DNA of 64,000 nt, taken from NCBI GenBank assembly GCA_025782575.1, contig JALGYY010000017.1, forward strand, positions 111,884 to 175,883, given 5' to 3'. The DNA comes from a bacterium (lineage in GTDB: Bacteria > Orphanbacterota > Orphanbacteria > Orphanbacterales > Orphanbacteraceae). Shown here piece by piece: positions 16,785-25,803 of the stretch. Under the pieces are notes generated by a model. That model was not told the origin of the DNA. It searched no databases and saw only the letters and a program-made list of their open reading frames with translations. Position numbers and translations under genes: made by a program. The stretch's first letter is position 1. Every line of letters starts with the position of its first letter.

Positions 16785-17651
16785 TTGCACGAAGAAACAA
16801 CCGCTCGGCTTCTCATCCGGTGTCCGGACAAACCGGGGATCGTAGCCGCGGTCTCCGGATTTCTCTACAACCACGGAGCCAACATCAACACGCTCGATGA
16901 ATACACTACCGATCCTGATGGTGGTGAGTTTTTCATGCGCCTCGAATTCCAGACACCTCACCTCGATCTCTCCCGTTCCGTCCTCGAACGATCATTCAAC
17001 GAAACAGTGGCGGAGCGCTACGAGATGGATTGGAGAATTTCCTACGCCGCCAAGAAACAGCGAACGGCACTCTTTGTATCCAAAATGGACCACGCTCTTG
17101 TTGAACTCCTATGGCGCTGGTCCCGGGGAAAGCTGCCAGCTGATATTGTCATGGTCATCAGCAATCACGACCGGCTGCGAGAAACTGTCAACGGTTTCGG
17201 CGTGCCGTTTCATCATGTTCCCGTTACGCCCGAGACCAAACAAGAGGCGGAAGCCGAGATGACTCGTCTCATGGGCGATGACATCGACCTGATGGTTCTC
17301 GCCCGTTACATGCAGATTCTGACTCGGCCCATGGTCGACAAATACAGAAACCGGATCATCAATATTCATCACTCTTTTCTGCCGGCGTTCGTGGGAGCCA
17401 ACCCCTATCGGCGCGCTCATGACCGGGGCGTCAAACTGATCGGTGCGACAGCGCACTACGTGACGGACAATCTGGACGAAGGGCCGATCATCGAACAGGA
17501 TGTGCTCCGAGTATCACATGCCCACACAGTGTCGGAATTGATTGAGATGGGACAGAATATCGAACGGCACGTGCTGGCACGCGCGGTCAAGTGGCATCTG
17601 GAGGACCGGACGATCGTACACGGAAACAAGACCATCGTTTTTCAAAAGTAA
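16785..17651 (+). CDS. purU: Formyltetrahydrofolate deformylase
   Basis: I start at TTG 16785, seven bases after GAGGGGGA; this gives 288 residues, the normal PurU length, whereas the longer open frame adds 28 residues with no conservation. An N-terminal ACT domain (ARLLIRCPDKPGIVAAVSGFLYNHGANINTLDEY) precedes the formyltransferase-fold hydrolase domain (VMVISNHDRLRE; LARYMQILT; IINIHHSFLPAFVGANPYRRAHDRGVKLIGATAHYVT; LDEGPIIEQDV). The Asn-His-Asp catalytic set is intact. The enzyme turns 10-formyl-THF into THF and formate and balances one-carbon pools. It converges with the MATE gene. Confidence 0.93.
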   Translation: MHEETTARLLIRCPDKPGIVAAVSGFLYNHGANINTLDEYTTDPDGGEFFMRLEFQTPHLDLSRSVLERSFNETVAERYEMDWRISYAAKKQRTALFVSKMDHALVELLWRWSRGKLPADIVMVISNHDRLRETVNGFGVPFHHVPVTPETKQEAEAEMTRLMGDDIDLMVLARYMQILTRPMVDKYRNRIINIHHSFLPAFVGANPYRRAHDRGVKLIGATAHYVTDNLDEGPIIEQDVLRVSHAHTVSELIEMGQNIERHVLARAVKWHLEDRTIVHGNKTIVFQK

Positions 17652-17674
17652 CGGGTGTACTCTCCGCCCCGATC

Positions 17675-19066
17675 TCAGACCCCTTCGAGGTCGATCCGGC
17701 GCCAGGCACCCCCGCGGAACCGATGAAAGACCCCCGCAGCCATCAGGACGTAGCTGACGATTCCGGCCGCCCATGCCTCTGTTACGCCCCCTCCCCGAAC
17801 TTCAACGACATACCAGGTGAGAGGTACGAACACCCCGAAGAGAACGGCGAAGGCGAGGATTGTCGGATACCGTGTGTCTCCCGCCCCCTGCAGAATACCG
17901 ATGCCGATCATTCGGAGGCCGTCAAAGACCTGGAAACCGGCTGCTGTCAGCGCAAGAAGGGGCGCGAATACCAAAACGGCAGGGTCATCCGTGAAGATCG
18001 AAAAAATTTCGTGGCCGAACAGCACCATCAGGATGCCGATTCCGATTGAGAAGTAAAATGTAAGCAGGTAAGTCTCCCGTCCATAGCGTGCAGCCCGGTC
18101 GCGATCCCCTCTCCCGATTTCATTTCCTACGAGAACGCTCGCGGCCGTTGTAATTCCCCAGATCGGCATGAACGAAAATGAAATCATCTGAATGGTGATC
18201 TGACTCGCGGCGAGCGCCTCGATTCCCCGCCTTCCGATGAGCGCCGTAAAGATCGAAAAGGAGAGCATATCGACCAACTCACCGAGGGAGAGGGGAACGC
18301 CGACCTGGATGATCTTCCTGATTCTTCCCCACGCCGGCAATCGGGGTACGTGGATCCTGTAGCGGAGGCGGTTGGCGGCGGGTGCCACCATCCAGACGAA
18401 AAGAATGCCGGCATTCAGGAAGACCGCTATGCTCGTCGCGATAGCCGCTCCCCGAATTCCCATGGGATCAACAGCGAGCCAACTGGTGCCGCCGATCTCC
18501 AGTCCCGACCAGCCGAAGATCAGAATCCAATCGAGCAGAATATTGACCGCATTCGAAACAATGCCGGCATACATGGGGGGCGCGACATCTTTCCGCCCTT
18601 GAAAGAAACCGGAGAGAGTCATTGTCAGTTGCGTCGCAACAGCGCTTAACGTCCGGAGCCGGATGTATGTGTAGGCGTTTTCCTGTATGTCCCGGGAGTG
18701 GCCGGTGAGGGAAAGCAACCAGTGACTCTCCATTCCAGCCCACATCAACACGAGGCCGGCAACGATCGCCACCCAGATTCCCTGCCAGGTGTATTCCGCA
18801 ACGGCACGATCGTCCCCCCGCCCGTTCGACTGGGAAACGAAAGTGGAAGTGATACGGGAGAGACCGTTGAACATACAGTAGCCGGTCCAGGTGAGCAGGC
18901 CGCCGAGGCCGGCAGCGCCGAGCGCCATGCTCGATACATGGCCGAGAAAGGCACTGTCCACGGTCCACATCAGAGTGTGAGATAGCATGGTGAGGATCGT
19001 CGGCGCGGCAAGCGCCGTGATCTCCCGACCATGTCTGATGCCGATCCGTTCCAACAAGCGACTCAA
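17675..19066 (-). CDS. MATE-family multidrug/metabolite exporter
   Basis: I prefer TTG 19066, seven bases after GAAGGGG, giving 463 residues as usual for MATE proteins; the open frame continues upstream to 19303 but those residues are not membrane-like. Twelve hydrophobic helices are visible in two halves, with typical NorM/DinF-like phrases: LAAPTILTMLSHTLMWTVDSAFLGH, GLSRITSTFVSQSNGRGD, LSGFFQGRKDV and, in the second half, GVPLSLGELVDMLSFSIFTALIG and ASVLVGNEIGRGDRDRAARYG. It would export cationic drugs or a metabolite using a Na+ or H+ gradient. The substrate cannot be told. Confidence 0.9.
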   Translation of the reverse strand: MSRLLERIGIRHGREITALAAPTILTMLSHTLMWTVDSAFLGHVSSMALGAAGLGGLLTWTGYCMFNGLSRITSTFVSQSNGRGDDRAVAEYTWQGIWVAIVAGLVLMWAGMESHWLLSLTGHSRDIQENAYTYIRLRTLSAVATQLTMTLSGFFQGRKDVAPPMYAGIVSNAVNILLDWILIFGWSGLEIGGTSWLAVDPMGIRGAAIATSIAVFLNAGILFVWMVAPAANRLRYRIHVPRLPAWGRIRKIIQVGVPLSLGELVDMLSFSIFTALIGRRGIEALAASQITIQMISFSFMPIWGITTAASVLVGNEIGRGDRDRAARYGRETYLLTFYFSIGIGILMVLFGHEIFSIFTDDPAVLVFAPLLALTAAGFQVFDGLRMIGIGILQGAGDTRYPTILAFAVLFGVFVPLTWYVVEVRGGGVTEAWAAGIVSYVLMAAGVFHRFRGGAWRRIDLEGV

Positions 19067-19209
19067 CGTGAACCCCTTCGAGTGACCCTGGTTCTTCTGG
19101 CAGTTGAAATTGACAGTGTACTCGATTCGCATCGCATGAAATCGAATTACTCTTCCCGGATCGACCGCTTTGACTTGCCGTTTCCCCGGCACTGACCGGT
19201 TCGATTCAG

Positions 19210-19240
19210 CCGCTCCTGGACGCTTTGTCCGGGAGCGGCT
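19210..19240. repeat. 13-bp inverted repeat between the divergent MATE and FIST genes
   Basis: GCCGCTCCTGGAC and GTCCGGGAGCGGC flank a 5-nt loop; 12 of 13 pairs are Watson-Crick and one is G-T. The sequence TACACT follows immediately (19241-19246) and could be a -10 for the FIST gene, so the repeat may be an operator over its promoter. No T tract follows on either strand. Confidence 0.45.
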
Positions 19241-19297
19241 ACACTCCCTATGCAAGCGGTTCCCGGTTGAGAAACAGCCGCGCGGGGAGATGGATCC

Positions 19298-19479
19298 ATG
19301 CACTGGGCGACCGCTTCATCCGGTTCTTCCATTCTGAAAGACGCGATCCGGGAAGTGACCGATCTGATTCGCCGGCGTATGCAAGATCATCCGATCGACC
19401 TCGTCCTCCTGTTTGTCTCCAGACATTTTGCTTCTCTCTTCGGCGAAGCCCGGCGACTGGCACGGGAGTCTATCCCGGA
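19298..19479 (+). other. N-terminal FIST segment start region (ribosome binding site decides start)
   Basis: GGGGAGA lies eight bases before ATG 19298, which fixes the start of the FIST protein described in the next entry. This entry records only that evidence. Confidence 0.4.
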
Positions 19480-20479
19480 AGGGGTGCTGATCGGTTGTTC
19501 GGCGGAGGGCGTCATCGGAGGGGGCCGGGAAATCGAGGACTCCCCCGGTGTTGCTTTGACAGCCGCCTCTCTGCCCGATGTGAATATCCACTCGTTCAGG
19601 CTGAGCGTCGGCGACCTCCCCGATGGAGATGCTTCGCCCGGGGCGTGGCATGAGGCGCTCGGAGTCGGGCCTGCCCCTCCCCCTCAGTTCCTGCTCCTTA
19701 CCGACCCGCTTACATTTCCGGCAGAAACGCTCATACACGGTCTGGACTACGCATTCCCCCGAAGCGTCAAGATCGGCGGCCTCGCGAGCGCGGCGATCAA
19801 TCCTGGAGGGAACGCGTTATACAGGAATGAAGAAATGTTTGGTCGGGGAGCTGTCGGCGTAGCCCTCGCGGGTAATATTCTGGTCGAAACGGTCGTCTCT
19901 CAAGGCTGCCGCCCGATCGGAAAGCCACTCGCCGTCACCAAGTGCAGGGAAAACACGATCTTCGAGATCGACGGACAGAAGCCGCTTGATGTGATTCATG
20001 AATTGCTGCAATCGCTCACCGAAGATGAAAGGCGCGCGGCGAGCCAGTCGCTCTTCATCGGCGTCGTCATGAACAAGCTCGCTTTCCGGCCGGGGGCGGG
20101 CGACTTTCTGATGCGTAATCTGGTGGCCATCGATCGCCAATCCGGCTCGATCACAGTAGGAGAGTATCTCAGGAACGGTCAGACCCTGCAGTTTCATCTG
20201 CGAGACGCCCAGGCGTCGGCCGACGATCTCGATCTCCTTCTGGACAAGTACACGGAGGAGGGTGCGGGAAAGGCGACCGGCGCGCTTCTCTTCTCCTGTG
20301 TGGGACGTGGTGTCGACCTCTACCATGAGCCGGATCACGACAGCAGAGCTTTCCGGAACCATATGGGGGATGTCCCTCTCGGCGGCTTTTTCTGCAGTGG
20401 GGAGATCGGGCCGATCGGAGGCGACACCTATATTCATGGGTACACCAGCTCGTTCGGCATCTTTCGGCCGGCCAGGTAA
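19298..20479 (+). CDS. FIST domain (FIST_N plus FIST_C) sensory protein
   Basis: A 393-residue soluble protein. FIST_N covers about 30-220 (LVLLFVSRHFASLF, GVLIGCSAEGVIGGGREIED, VKIGGLASAAINPGGNALY, GAVGVALAG) and FIST_C about 225-375 (CRENTIFEIDGQKPLDVIHELL, GDFLMRNLVAIDRQSGSITVGEYLRNGQTLQFHLRD, ALLFSCVGRG, VPLGGFFCSGEIGPIGG, YTSSFGIF). The Cys-Ser-Ala and final FCxGEIGP motifs are typical. FIST domains are proposed small-ligand (possibly amino-acid) sensors usually fused to, or next to, signalling proteins. Here the protein stands alone, without a kinase, cyclase or chemoreceptor beside it. Confidence 0.88.
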   Translation: MHWATASSGSSILKDAIREVTDLIRRRMQDHPIDLVLLFVSRHFASLFGEARRLARESIPEGVLIGCSAEGVIGGGREIEDSPGVALTAASLPDVNIHSFRLSVGDLPDGDASPGAWHEALGVGPAPPPQFLLLTDPLTFPAETLIHGLDYAFPRSVKIGGLASAAINPGGNALYRNEEMFGRGAVGVALAGNILVETVVSQGCRPIGKPLAVTKCRENTIFEIDGQKPLDVIHELLQSLTEDERRAASQSLFIGVVMNKLAFRPGAGDFLMRNLVAIDRQSGSITVGEYLRNGQTLQFHLRDAQASADDLDLLLDKYTEEGAGKATGALLFSCVGRGVDLYHEPDHDSRAFRNHMGDVPLGGFFCSGEIGPIGGDTYIHGYTSSFGIFRPAR

Positions 20480-20523
20480 ACGTCGCATGCATCCCCCCTG
20501 CTTCCCTTGCGGAGCAACTCTGT

Positions 20524-20529
20524 TATAAT
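20524..20529 (+). promoter_or_regulatory. Extended -10 promoter for pepF
   Basis: TGTTATAAT (extended -10 TG-N-TATAAT) ends 23 bp before the oligopeptidase start. The -35 position (CTTCCC, 17 bp upstream) is poor, consistent with an extended -10 promoter. An AAAGGAGGAT ribosome binding site follows. Confidence 0.6.
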
Positions 20530-20552
20530 TTCCCCCTCAAAAGGAGGATACG

Positions 20553-22349
20553 ATGCAGAAACTCGAACAGACTTGGGATCTCGCTTCTCTCTTCGAGGGA
20601 GGGAGCAAATCAAAAGCATTAAAAGAAAGCATGCAGGAGATCGAGGCGAGCCTTGATACCTGTCAGAAATCGATCGACAGCCTCGGCGATCAACCGAATG
20701 CCGCCTGGAAGAAGACGATCATCGCCATGCAGGCGCTCGACGCCAATCTGAGCGAAGTATGCAACTTCGCAGAATGCCTCGAGGCGCAGGATACGGCCGA
20801 CTCCCTTGCCACTCAGCTGACGGGGATCCTGGACGGGCTTCGAGCCCGTAACCAATCACTGGGAGTGCAGCTCGAGACACGGTTTCTGCAAGCGGATGAC
20901 GCTGCCTGGGAATCCCTGCTCTCCGATTCCGAGCTCGCGCCCATCGCCTTCTCTCTGAGTGACCAGCGGGATCTCGCCGGCCGTAAAATGGATCCCGAAA
21001 AAGAGATGCTCACCGGTGAGCTGGCCAAGGACGGTTATCATGCGTGGGGCCGGTTGTACGACAAGCTCGCCGGCTCGCTTCGGGTCGACTTTCAGGAGAA
21101 CGGTTCCTCCGAAACGTTATCCATGGGACAGCTCCACAACAAGATGGAAAGCGTCCATGCCGGCATCAGGCGATCGGCTTTCGAAAAACTAGAAGAAGCG
21201 TGGAGTTCTGTAGCCGATCTGTCCGCAATGGCGCTCAACAATCAAGCAGGATTCCGGCTCACCACCTACAAGAAGCGTAACTGGGACTCCGTGCTTTACG
21301 AACCGCTTCGCATGAACCGGATGAGCCGGGAAACGCTCGAGGCGATGTGGGGTGTAGTGGCGGACAAGAGTGCCGAACTCGTCCCTTATATCGAGGCGAA
21401 AGCGAGTCTTCTCGGTCAGAGTAAGATGACCTGGTACGACAAGTCGGCGCCCGTAAGCTCCGACGAGAAATCCTATAGCTATGAAGAGGCCGCCCAGTAC
21501 ATCATGGAGCAGTTCGGCAAGTTCAGTCAGCCGCTCGCCGATTTTGCCCGGCAGGCATTCGACAAGAGATGGATTGAAGTAGAAGACCGCCAGGGTAAAG
21601 GGGCGGGAGGGTTCTGCACTGATTTTCCGGATAGCCAGGAAACTCGGATCTTCATGACGTTCGGAGGAACATTCGGCGGTGTATCGACGCTCGCACATGA
21701 ACTGGGCCACGCTCATCACACGTGGATCCTCCGGAAGAAGCCTTTCTGGGCGACGGAATACCCCATGACTCTCGCCGAAACAGCGAGCACCTTCTGCGAA
21801 ACGCTGATCACCGATTCCGCACTCAAGAGTGCATCGAATGACGAGGAGAAACTCAATCTTCTCGACAAGAAGCTCGATGAAGCGGCGACCATGATGATGA
21901 ATCTGCGGTCCCGTTTTCTATTCGAGACATCGTTCTTCGCGGAGCGTGAGTCAGGCCCCCTGACGGTGGACCGGCTGAACGAACTTATGAAGAATGCGCA
22001 GGTGACGGCATACGCCGGCGCCCTTGATGACCACGCCTATCATCCGCTCTTCTGGGCGTCGAAACTCCACTTCTACATCACAAGCTATCCGTTCTACAAC
22101 TTCCCCTATGTCTTCGGATTCCTGTTCAGCAACGGAATCTACGATCGGGCGATTCAGGAGGGACCGTCATTCTCGAAGAAGTACGTCGCTCTCCTCGAGG
22201 ACACCGGGTCCATGACATGCGAAGATCTCGCGAAGAAACATCTCGGCGTCGACCTGATAAAACCCGATTTCTGGGAAGCATCGGTTGAACGGGCGCTCCA
22301 GCATGTCGATCCATTCGTAAAACTGGCGCGTGCCAGAACCACAGTATAG
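20553..22349 (+). CDS. pepF: M3B oligoendopeptidase F, cytoplasmic
   Basis: A 598-residue protein with an excellent AAAGGAGG ribosome binding site and no signal peptide, so it works in the cytoplasm. The N-terminal PepF domain begins WDLASLFEGG. The zinc motif is HELGH at His382-His386 in STLAHELGHAHHTW, and the third ligand Glu lies in TLAETASTFCETL. Downstream motifs (AQVTAYAGALDDHAYHPLFWASKLHFY, SYPFYNFPYVFGFLFSNGIY) are characteristic of the M3B subfamily. It cleaves oligopeptides of roughly 7-17 residues. A secreted relative is encoded at 50057. It is followed two bases later by an Xaa-Pro peptidase gene, forming a peptide-degradation operon. Confidence 0.94.
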   Translation: MQKLEQTWDLASLFEGGSKSKALKESMQEIEASLDTCQKSIDSLGDQPNAAWKKTIIAMQALDANLSEVCNFAECLEAQDTADSLATQLTGILDGLRARNQSLGVQLETRFLQADDAAWESLLSDSELAPIAFSLSDQRDLAGRKMDPEKEMLTGELAKDGYHAWGRLYDKLAGSLRVDFQENGSSETLSMGQLHNKMESVHAGIRRSAFEKLEEAWSSVADLSAMALNNQAGFRLTTYKKRNWDSVLYEPLRMNRMSRETLEAMWGVVADKSAELVPYIEAKASLLGQSKMTWYDKSAPVSSDEKSYSYEEAAQYIMEQFGKFSQPLADFARQAFDKRWIEVEDRQGKGAGGFCTDFPDSQETRIFMTFGGTFGGVSTLAHELGHAHHTWILRKKPFWATEYPMTLAETASTFCETLITDSALKSASNDEEKLNLLDKKLDEAATMMMNLRSRFLFETSFFAERESGPLTVDRLNELMKNAQVTAYAGALDDHAYHPLFWASKLHFYITSYPFYNFPYVFGFLFSNGIYDRAIQEGPSFSKKYVALLEDTGSMTCEDLAKKHLGVDLIKPDFWEASVERALQHVDPFVKLARARTTV

Positions 22350-22360
22350 GAGTGGATTCA

Positions 22361-23662
22361 TTGACCATCCCCGGATTCTTGCGATGCTGTCTGGTTCTGG
22401 TGGCCTTCGCCTCCGGTCTGACGCTCCTGGCGACGCCCGCCTCGGCAGACGAGCCGACGATCGACCCCGGTACCTACGAAGCGAGGCGAGACGCCCTGCT
22501 TGATTCCCTCGGTGAGGGGGCGGCAATCGTCTACTCGGACGGGAGTGAGACCGAAATCGGTCACCGGGTGAACAGCGATTTCTGGTATCTCACCGGCTTC
22601 AATGAGCCGGGGGCAATCCTCTTCCTATCCGCAACCGGGCGGGAGAGGGATGTGCTCCTGCTTGCCGCGCGGAATCCCGATGTGGAGCGGTGGGAAGGTC
22701 TGAGGCCGGAAATCACCGATTCACTGACCGAGGCTCTCGGATTCGATCGGATCCGTCGTACTTCCTATCTCGATCGTCAGATCGTGAAGCAGATGAAGCA
22801 CGACCAGGTGCTTCACTATGTGGGGCCGCTCGTCGGCCCCGGTGGCCCCCTGCCGAAAGAGCTGGAGCTCTACCGGAAGATCACTGCCAGAGTACCGGGC
22901 GCTTCGATTCAAAACTCATCGCGCTTTCTGGAGAACCTCCGGATGATCAAAAGTGACGATGAGATTGCAATGGTCCGGCAGGCGATCGAAGTGACCGGTC
23001 GGGGAATCACGGATCTGCTGGCCCTTGCGAAACCGGGCGCCACGGAATTCGAGCTTGATGGAGCGCTCGAAGCGTCGTTCAAGAGACAAGGAGCCCAGTT
23101 TCTCGCGTTCGGACCGATCGTCGGATCGGGAGTGCAGTCAACCGTACTCCATTACCGAGCCAAACAGAAAACCCTCCAGCAGGGGGACATACTCCTCCTC
23201 GACGTAGGCGCTGAGTGGGGTCACTACTGCGCCGATATCAGCCGGACAGTACCGATCGATGGTAAATTCACGCCCGAGCAGGCGGAGATTTACGACATCG
23301 TTCTGGAAGCGCAGGAGAAGGCGATCGCGGCGGTCCGGCCAGGGGTCACGATCCATGATGTCCACCAGGTGGCAAGAAGTGTCATTCGGGAGTACGGCTA
23401 CGAGGACTACTTCATGCATGGCACTTCCCATCACTTGGGCCTGGATGTGCATGACGTTGCGGACTACTCACAGCCATTGCGCCCGGGCATGATCATCACG
23501 GTCGAGCCGGGAATCTACCTGGAAGACGAAGAGATCGGCGTTCGAATCGAAGATGACATTCTTGTTACACGGGACGGGCGGGTCAATCTCTCCGCCGATA
23601 TACCTCGCACTCGAGCTGAAGTGGAAGCGTGGATCGTCGAAGCGAAGAAGCAAGCGGATTGA
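22361..23662 (+). CDS. M24B Xaa-Pro aminopeptidase, secreted
   Basis: The start is TTG 22361, eight bases after AGGAG at the end of pepF, giving 433 residues. It opens with a signal peptide (LVLVAFASGLTLLATPASA-DEP), so it is exported. The creatinase-like N-terminal domain (VYSDGSETEIGHRVNSDFWYLTGF) precedes the pita-bread domain with all metal ligands: LLLDVGAEWGHYCADISRT (two Asp), HGTSHHLGLDVHD (His), TVEPGIYLEDE and VRIEDDILVT (two Glu). It removes an N-terminal residue before proline. Export is unusual next to a cytoplasmic PepF and suggests that periplasmic peptides are trimmed before or after uptake. Confidence 0.92.
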   Translation: MTIPGFLRCCLVLVAFASGLTLLATPASADEPTIDPGTYEARRDALLDSLGEGAAIVYSDGSETEIGHRVNSDFWYLTGFNEPGAILFLSATGRERDVLLLAARNPDVERWEGLRPEITDSLTEALGFDRIRRTSYLDRQIVKQMKHDQVLHYVGPLVGPGGPLPKELELYRKITARVPGASIQNSSRFLENLRMIKSDDEIAMVRQAIEVTGRGITDLLALAKPGATEFELDGALEASFKRQGAQFLAFGPIVGSGVQSTVLHYRAKQKTLQQGDILLLDVGAEWGHYCADISRTVPIDGKFTPEQAEIYDIVLEAQEKAIAAVRPGVTIHDVHQVARSVIREYGYEDYFMHGTSHHLGLDVHDVADYSQPLRPGMIITVEPGIYLEDEEIGVRIEDDILVTRDGRVNLSADIPRTRAEVEAWIVEAKKQAD

Positions 23663-24750
23663 TATCGGGCGACCGGTCGGTGCCTCCTGTTCTCGTAACC
23701 GGTGCCACCGGCCAGCTGGGCGCGCAGTTCATTCACCGGCTCAACCGATCCGACATTGTCCCCCGAGCCCTTGTTCGAAAGAGCTATTCCGCTCTCGCCT
23801 GGGGCGATCTTCAGGTCGATGAGGTACCCGGCGACCTGACCGATTTCACTCCCACCGGCGCTCAAAAACTCGATCGTGCACTCGTAAACGTAGATACGGT
23901 CTATCACCTGGCCGCCTATGTGCACGTCGGGACGAAAAACCATTCCAGGCACGACGATCTGAACAGGAAGGGGACCGCCCGGCTCTATGAAGCGGCTGCC
24001 CGAATGGGTGTGCGGCGTTTTCTTCACGTCAGCACCATCGGCGCCGTCGGGGGAGGGCTCACGGATACGCCCCTCGACGAGAATGCTGACTGGAACCTCG
24101 CCTCATTCCGGAACCCCTATTTCGACACCAAGCGTGCAGCCGAAGAGTATCTTCTCAGCGAAAAGCGAGAGGAGCTGACGGGGCCTGAGATCGTCATCGT
24201 TAACCCATCGATCATACTAGGGTCCCGAAAATCGGTTCGGTCGAGAAACAGGTATATCGAGAAGAGCAAGATTCCGCCGACTCTATCGGTAACGGAAATC
24301 CCGCTCTGGACCCGGTGGCTCAAACTCTGGCCGTTCGTCCCCCCTGTTTCAATCAACGTAGTAGATGGCGACGACGTATCCGAAGGGATTCTGCTGGCTG
24401 CCGGGAAGGGCCGACCGGGAGAGCGCTACATCCTGGCCGGGTGGAATCTCACGTTCCGGGATATTGCTACCGCACTCAGACCGTGGGTGCCGATGGGACC
24501 TCTCCTGATTCCTGTTCCGAGACGACTGCTTGTAGCAAGCGGGGCGCTTACGGCGGGCGTGGCCGGACTGTTCCGGGTCAAAACCAAATGGACGGCTGAC
24601 CGGGCGAGGCTCTCCTCGATGCGCTGGTTCTACTCGACCGGAAAAGCGGAACGCGAACTGGGTTGGAAAAAAACGCCCTTCCCCCGTACATTGGAGAAGA
24701 TCCTCGGCTCGGCGGACAGGGGTAACCGTGGGGACGGAACCGACCGGTGA
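23659..24750 (+). CDS. NAD-dependent epimerase/dehydratase (extended SDR)
   Basis: The probable start is TTG 23659, overlapping the previous stop (TTGA); GTG 23680 is the alternative. The Rossmann motif VLVTGATGQLGAQF (TGxxGxxG) lies at the N-terminus. DLTDF, VYHLAAYVHVG, STIGAVGG and the catalytic pair YFDTK (Tyr-x-x-x-Lys) follow. The C-terminal part resembles 3-beta-HSD/dihydroflavonol-reductase-like enzymes and nucleotide-sugar epimerases. No sugar or sterol pathway is adjacent, so the substrate is unknown. It sits between peptidase genes and an MBL hydrolase, all on the same strand with short spacers. Confidence 0.85.
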   Translation: MISGDRSVPPVLVTGATGQLGAQFIHRLNRSDIVPRALVRKSYSALAWGDLQVDEVPGDLTDFTPTGAQKLDRALVNVDTVYHLAAYVHVGTKNHSRHDDLNRKGTARLYEAAARMGVRRFLHVSTIGAVGGGLTDTPLDENADWNLASFRNPYFDTKRAAEEYLLSEKREELTGPEIVIVNPSIILGSRKSVRSRNRYIEKSKIPPTLSVTEIPLWTRWLKLWPFVPPVSINVVDGDDVSEGILLAAGKGRPGERYILAGWNLTFRDIATALRPWVPMGPLLIPVPRRLLVASGALTAGVAGLFRVKTKWTADRARLSSMRWFYSTGKAERELGWKKTPFPRTLEKILGSADRGNRGDGTDR

Positions 24751-24780
24751 CCGGTTGACAGGCGAGAGGAGCCAAGCGGA

Positions 24781-25659
24781 ATGATTCGAGCAGGACGATA
24801 CGAGATTCACTCGGCGATCACAGGATGGGACCGTCTGGACGGTGGCGCCATGTTCGGTGTGGTTCCCAAAGTTCTCTGGCAGAAGACCGAAGATACGGAC
24901 GACGACAATCGCATTCTGATGGCTTTGCGTTCCCTGGTAGCGATCGACCCGGAAGAAAAGCGAGTGGTCGTCATCGACACGGGCGCCGGAAGCAAATGGG
25001 ATGATCAGGAAGCGGCACGCTTTGCCATCACCTACGATTCCGGGGCGATCCCCCGCGTCCTCGCTCCCTACGGGCTTACGATGGAGGACGTAACCGACGT
25101 GATCATCACCCACACCCACTTCGATCACGCGGGGGGCATGACCGATTGGGCGGGGAAACAGGACGGCCCCACTTCGCTTGTTTTCCCGAACGCGTCGCAC
25201 TGGGTGCATGAGAGTCACTGGAGTCACGCTCTCCGACCGACCGATCGTGACCGCGCATCATTTCTCATGCGAGATCTGGAGCTTCTGAACGATTCGGACC
25301 GGTTGGTCCGCCTGACCGGCGATGAGCCGGAATCGACGATCCCCGGCATCCGGTGGCGGCTCTCGCACGGCCATACCCCCTATCAACTGCTTCCCTGGTT
25401 TGAGGACGACGACAGTCCTCTCCTTTTTGTGGGCGACATGATCCCGACGAGCACTCATCTCCCCCCGGCCTGGGTAATGGCGTACGACCTCTATCCACTG
25501 AAAACATTGGATGAGCGTAAGGCGCTCTATTCCTCCGCCGCGTCCATCAATCTGCGGATCGCATTCCCCCACGACCGTTTTCACGGCGCGGGCCGCCTCG
25601 ATGTTTCGGGAAAGAGAGTGCAGATAGCAGAGGGGCTTCTTCCAAGTCCGGGGGCATAG
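24781..25659 (+). CDS. MBL-fold metallo-hydrolase
   Basis: A 292-residue protein with GAGAGGAG nine bases before ATG 24781. It has the binuclear zinc site of the beta-lactamase fold: THTHFDHAGG (HxHxDH), the third His in LSHGHTPYQ, the bridging Asp in LFVGDMIP, and the last His in FPHDRFHG. The length and the GxVP...IDTGAG opening are like AHL lactonase and other lactone/ester hydrolases, but the true substrate cannot be told. No signal peptide. It is last in the 20553-25659 run. Confidence 0.87.
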   Translation: MIRAGRYEIHSAITGWDRLDGGAMFGVVPKVLWQKTEDTDDDNRILMALRSLVAIDPEEKRVVVIDTGAGSKWDDQEAARFAITYDSGAIPRVLAPYGLTMEDVTDVIITHTHFDHAGGMTDWAGKQDGPTSLVFPNASHWVHESHWSHALRPTDRDRASFLMRDLELLNDSDRLVRLTGDEPESTIPGIRWRLSHGHTPYQLLPWFEDDDSPLLFVGDMIPTSTHLPPAWVMAYDLYPLKTLDERKALYSSAASINLRIAFPHDRFHGAGRLDVSGKRVQIAEGLLPSPGA

Positions 25660-25697
25660 TCGCAAGCTGCCCGGATCCCTTCCAGGACAGCCCCCCC

Positions 25698-25726
25698 TTT
25701 CAACCGCACGTCGAATCAGTTATAAT
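25698..25726 (+). promoter_or_regulatory. Sigma70-type promoter for the BNR/sortilin-like gene
   Basis: A perfect TATAAT (25721-25726) with TTTCAA 17 bp upstream (25698-25703). A leader of about 70 nt follows, and AAGGGGA precedes ATG 25804. The perfect -10 and correct spacing make it the clearest promoter in the window. Confidence 0.65.
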
Positions 25727-25803
25727 AGAAGGCGTCCGCTCCCTGTCCGCCGCTTCCGCGGTACTCCATAAACTCTTGTTCACCCTTTATTAAGGGGATT
25801 TTC

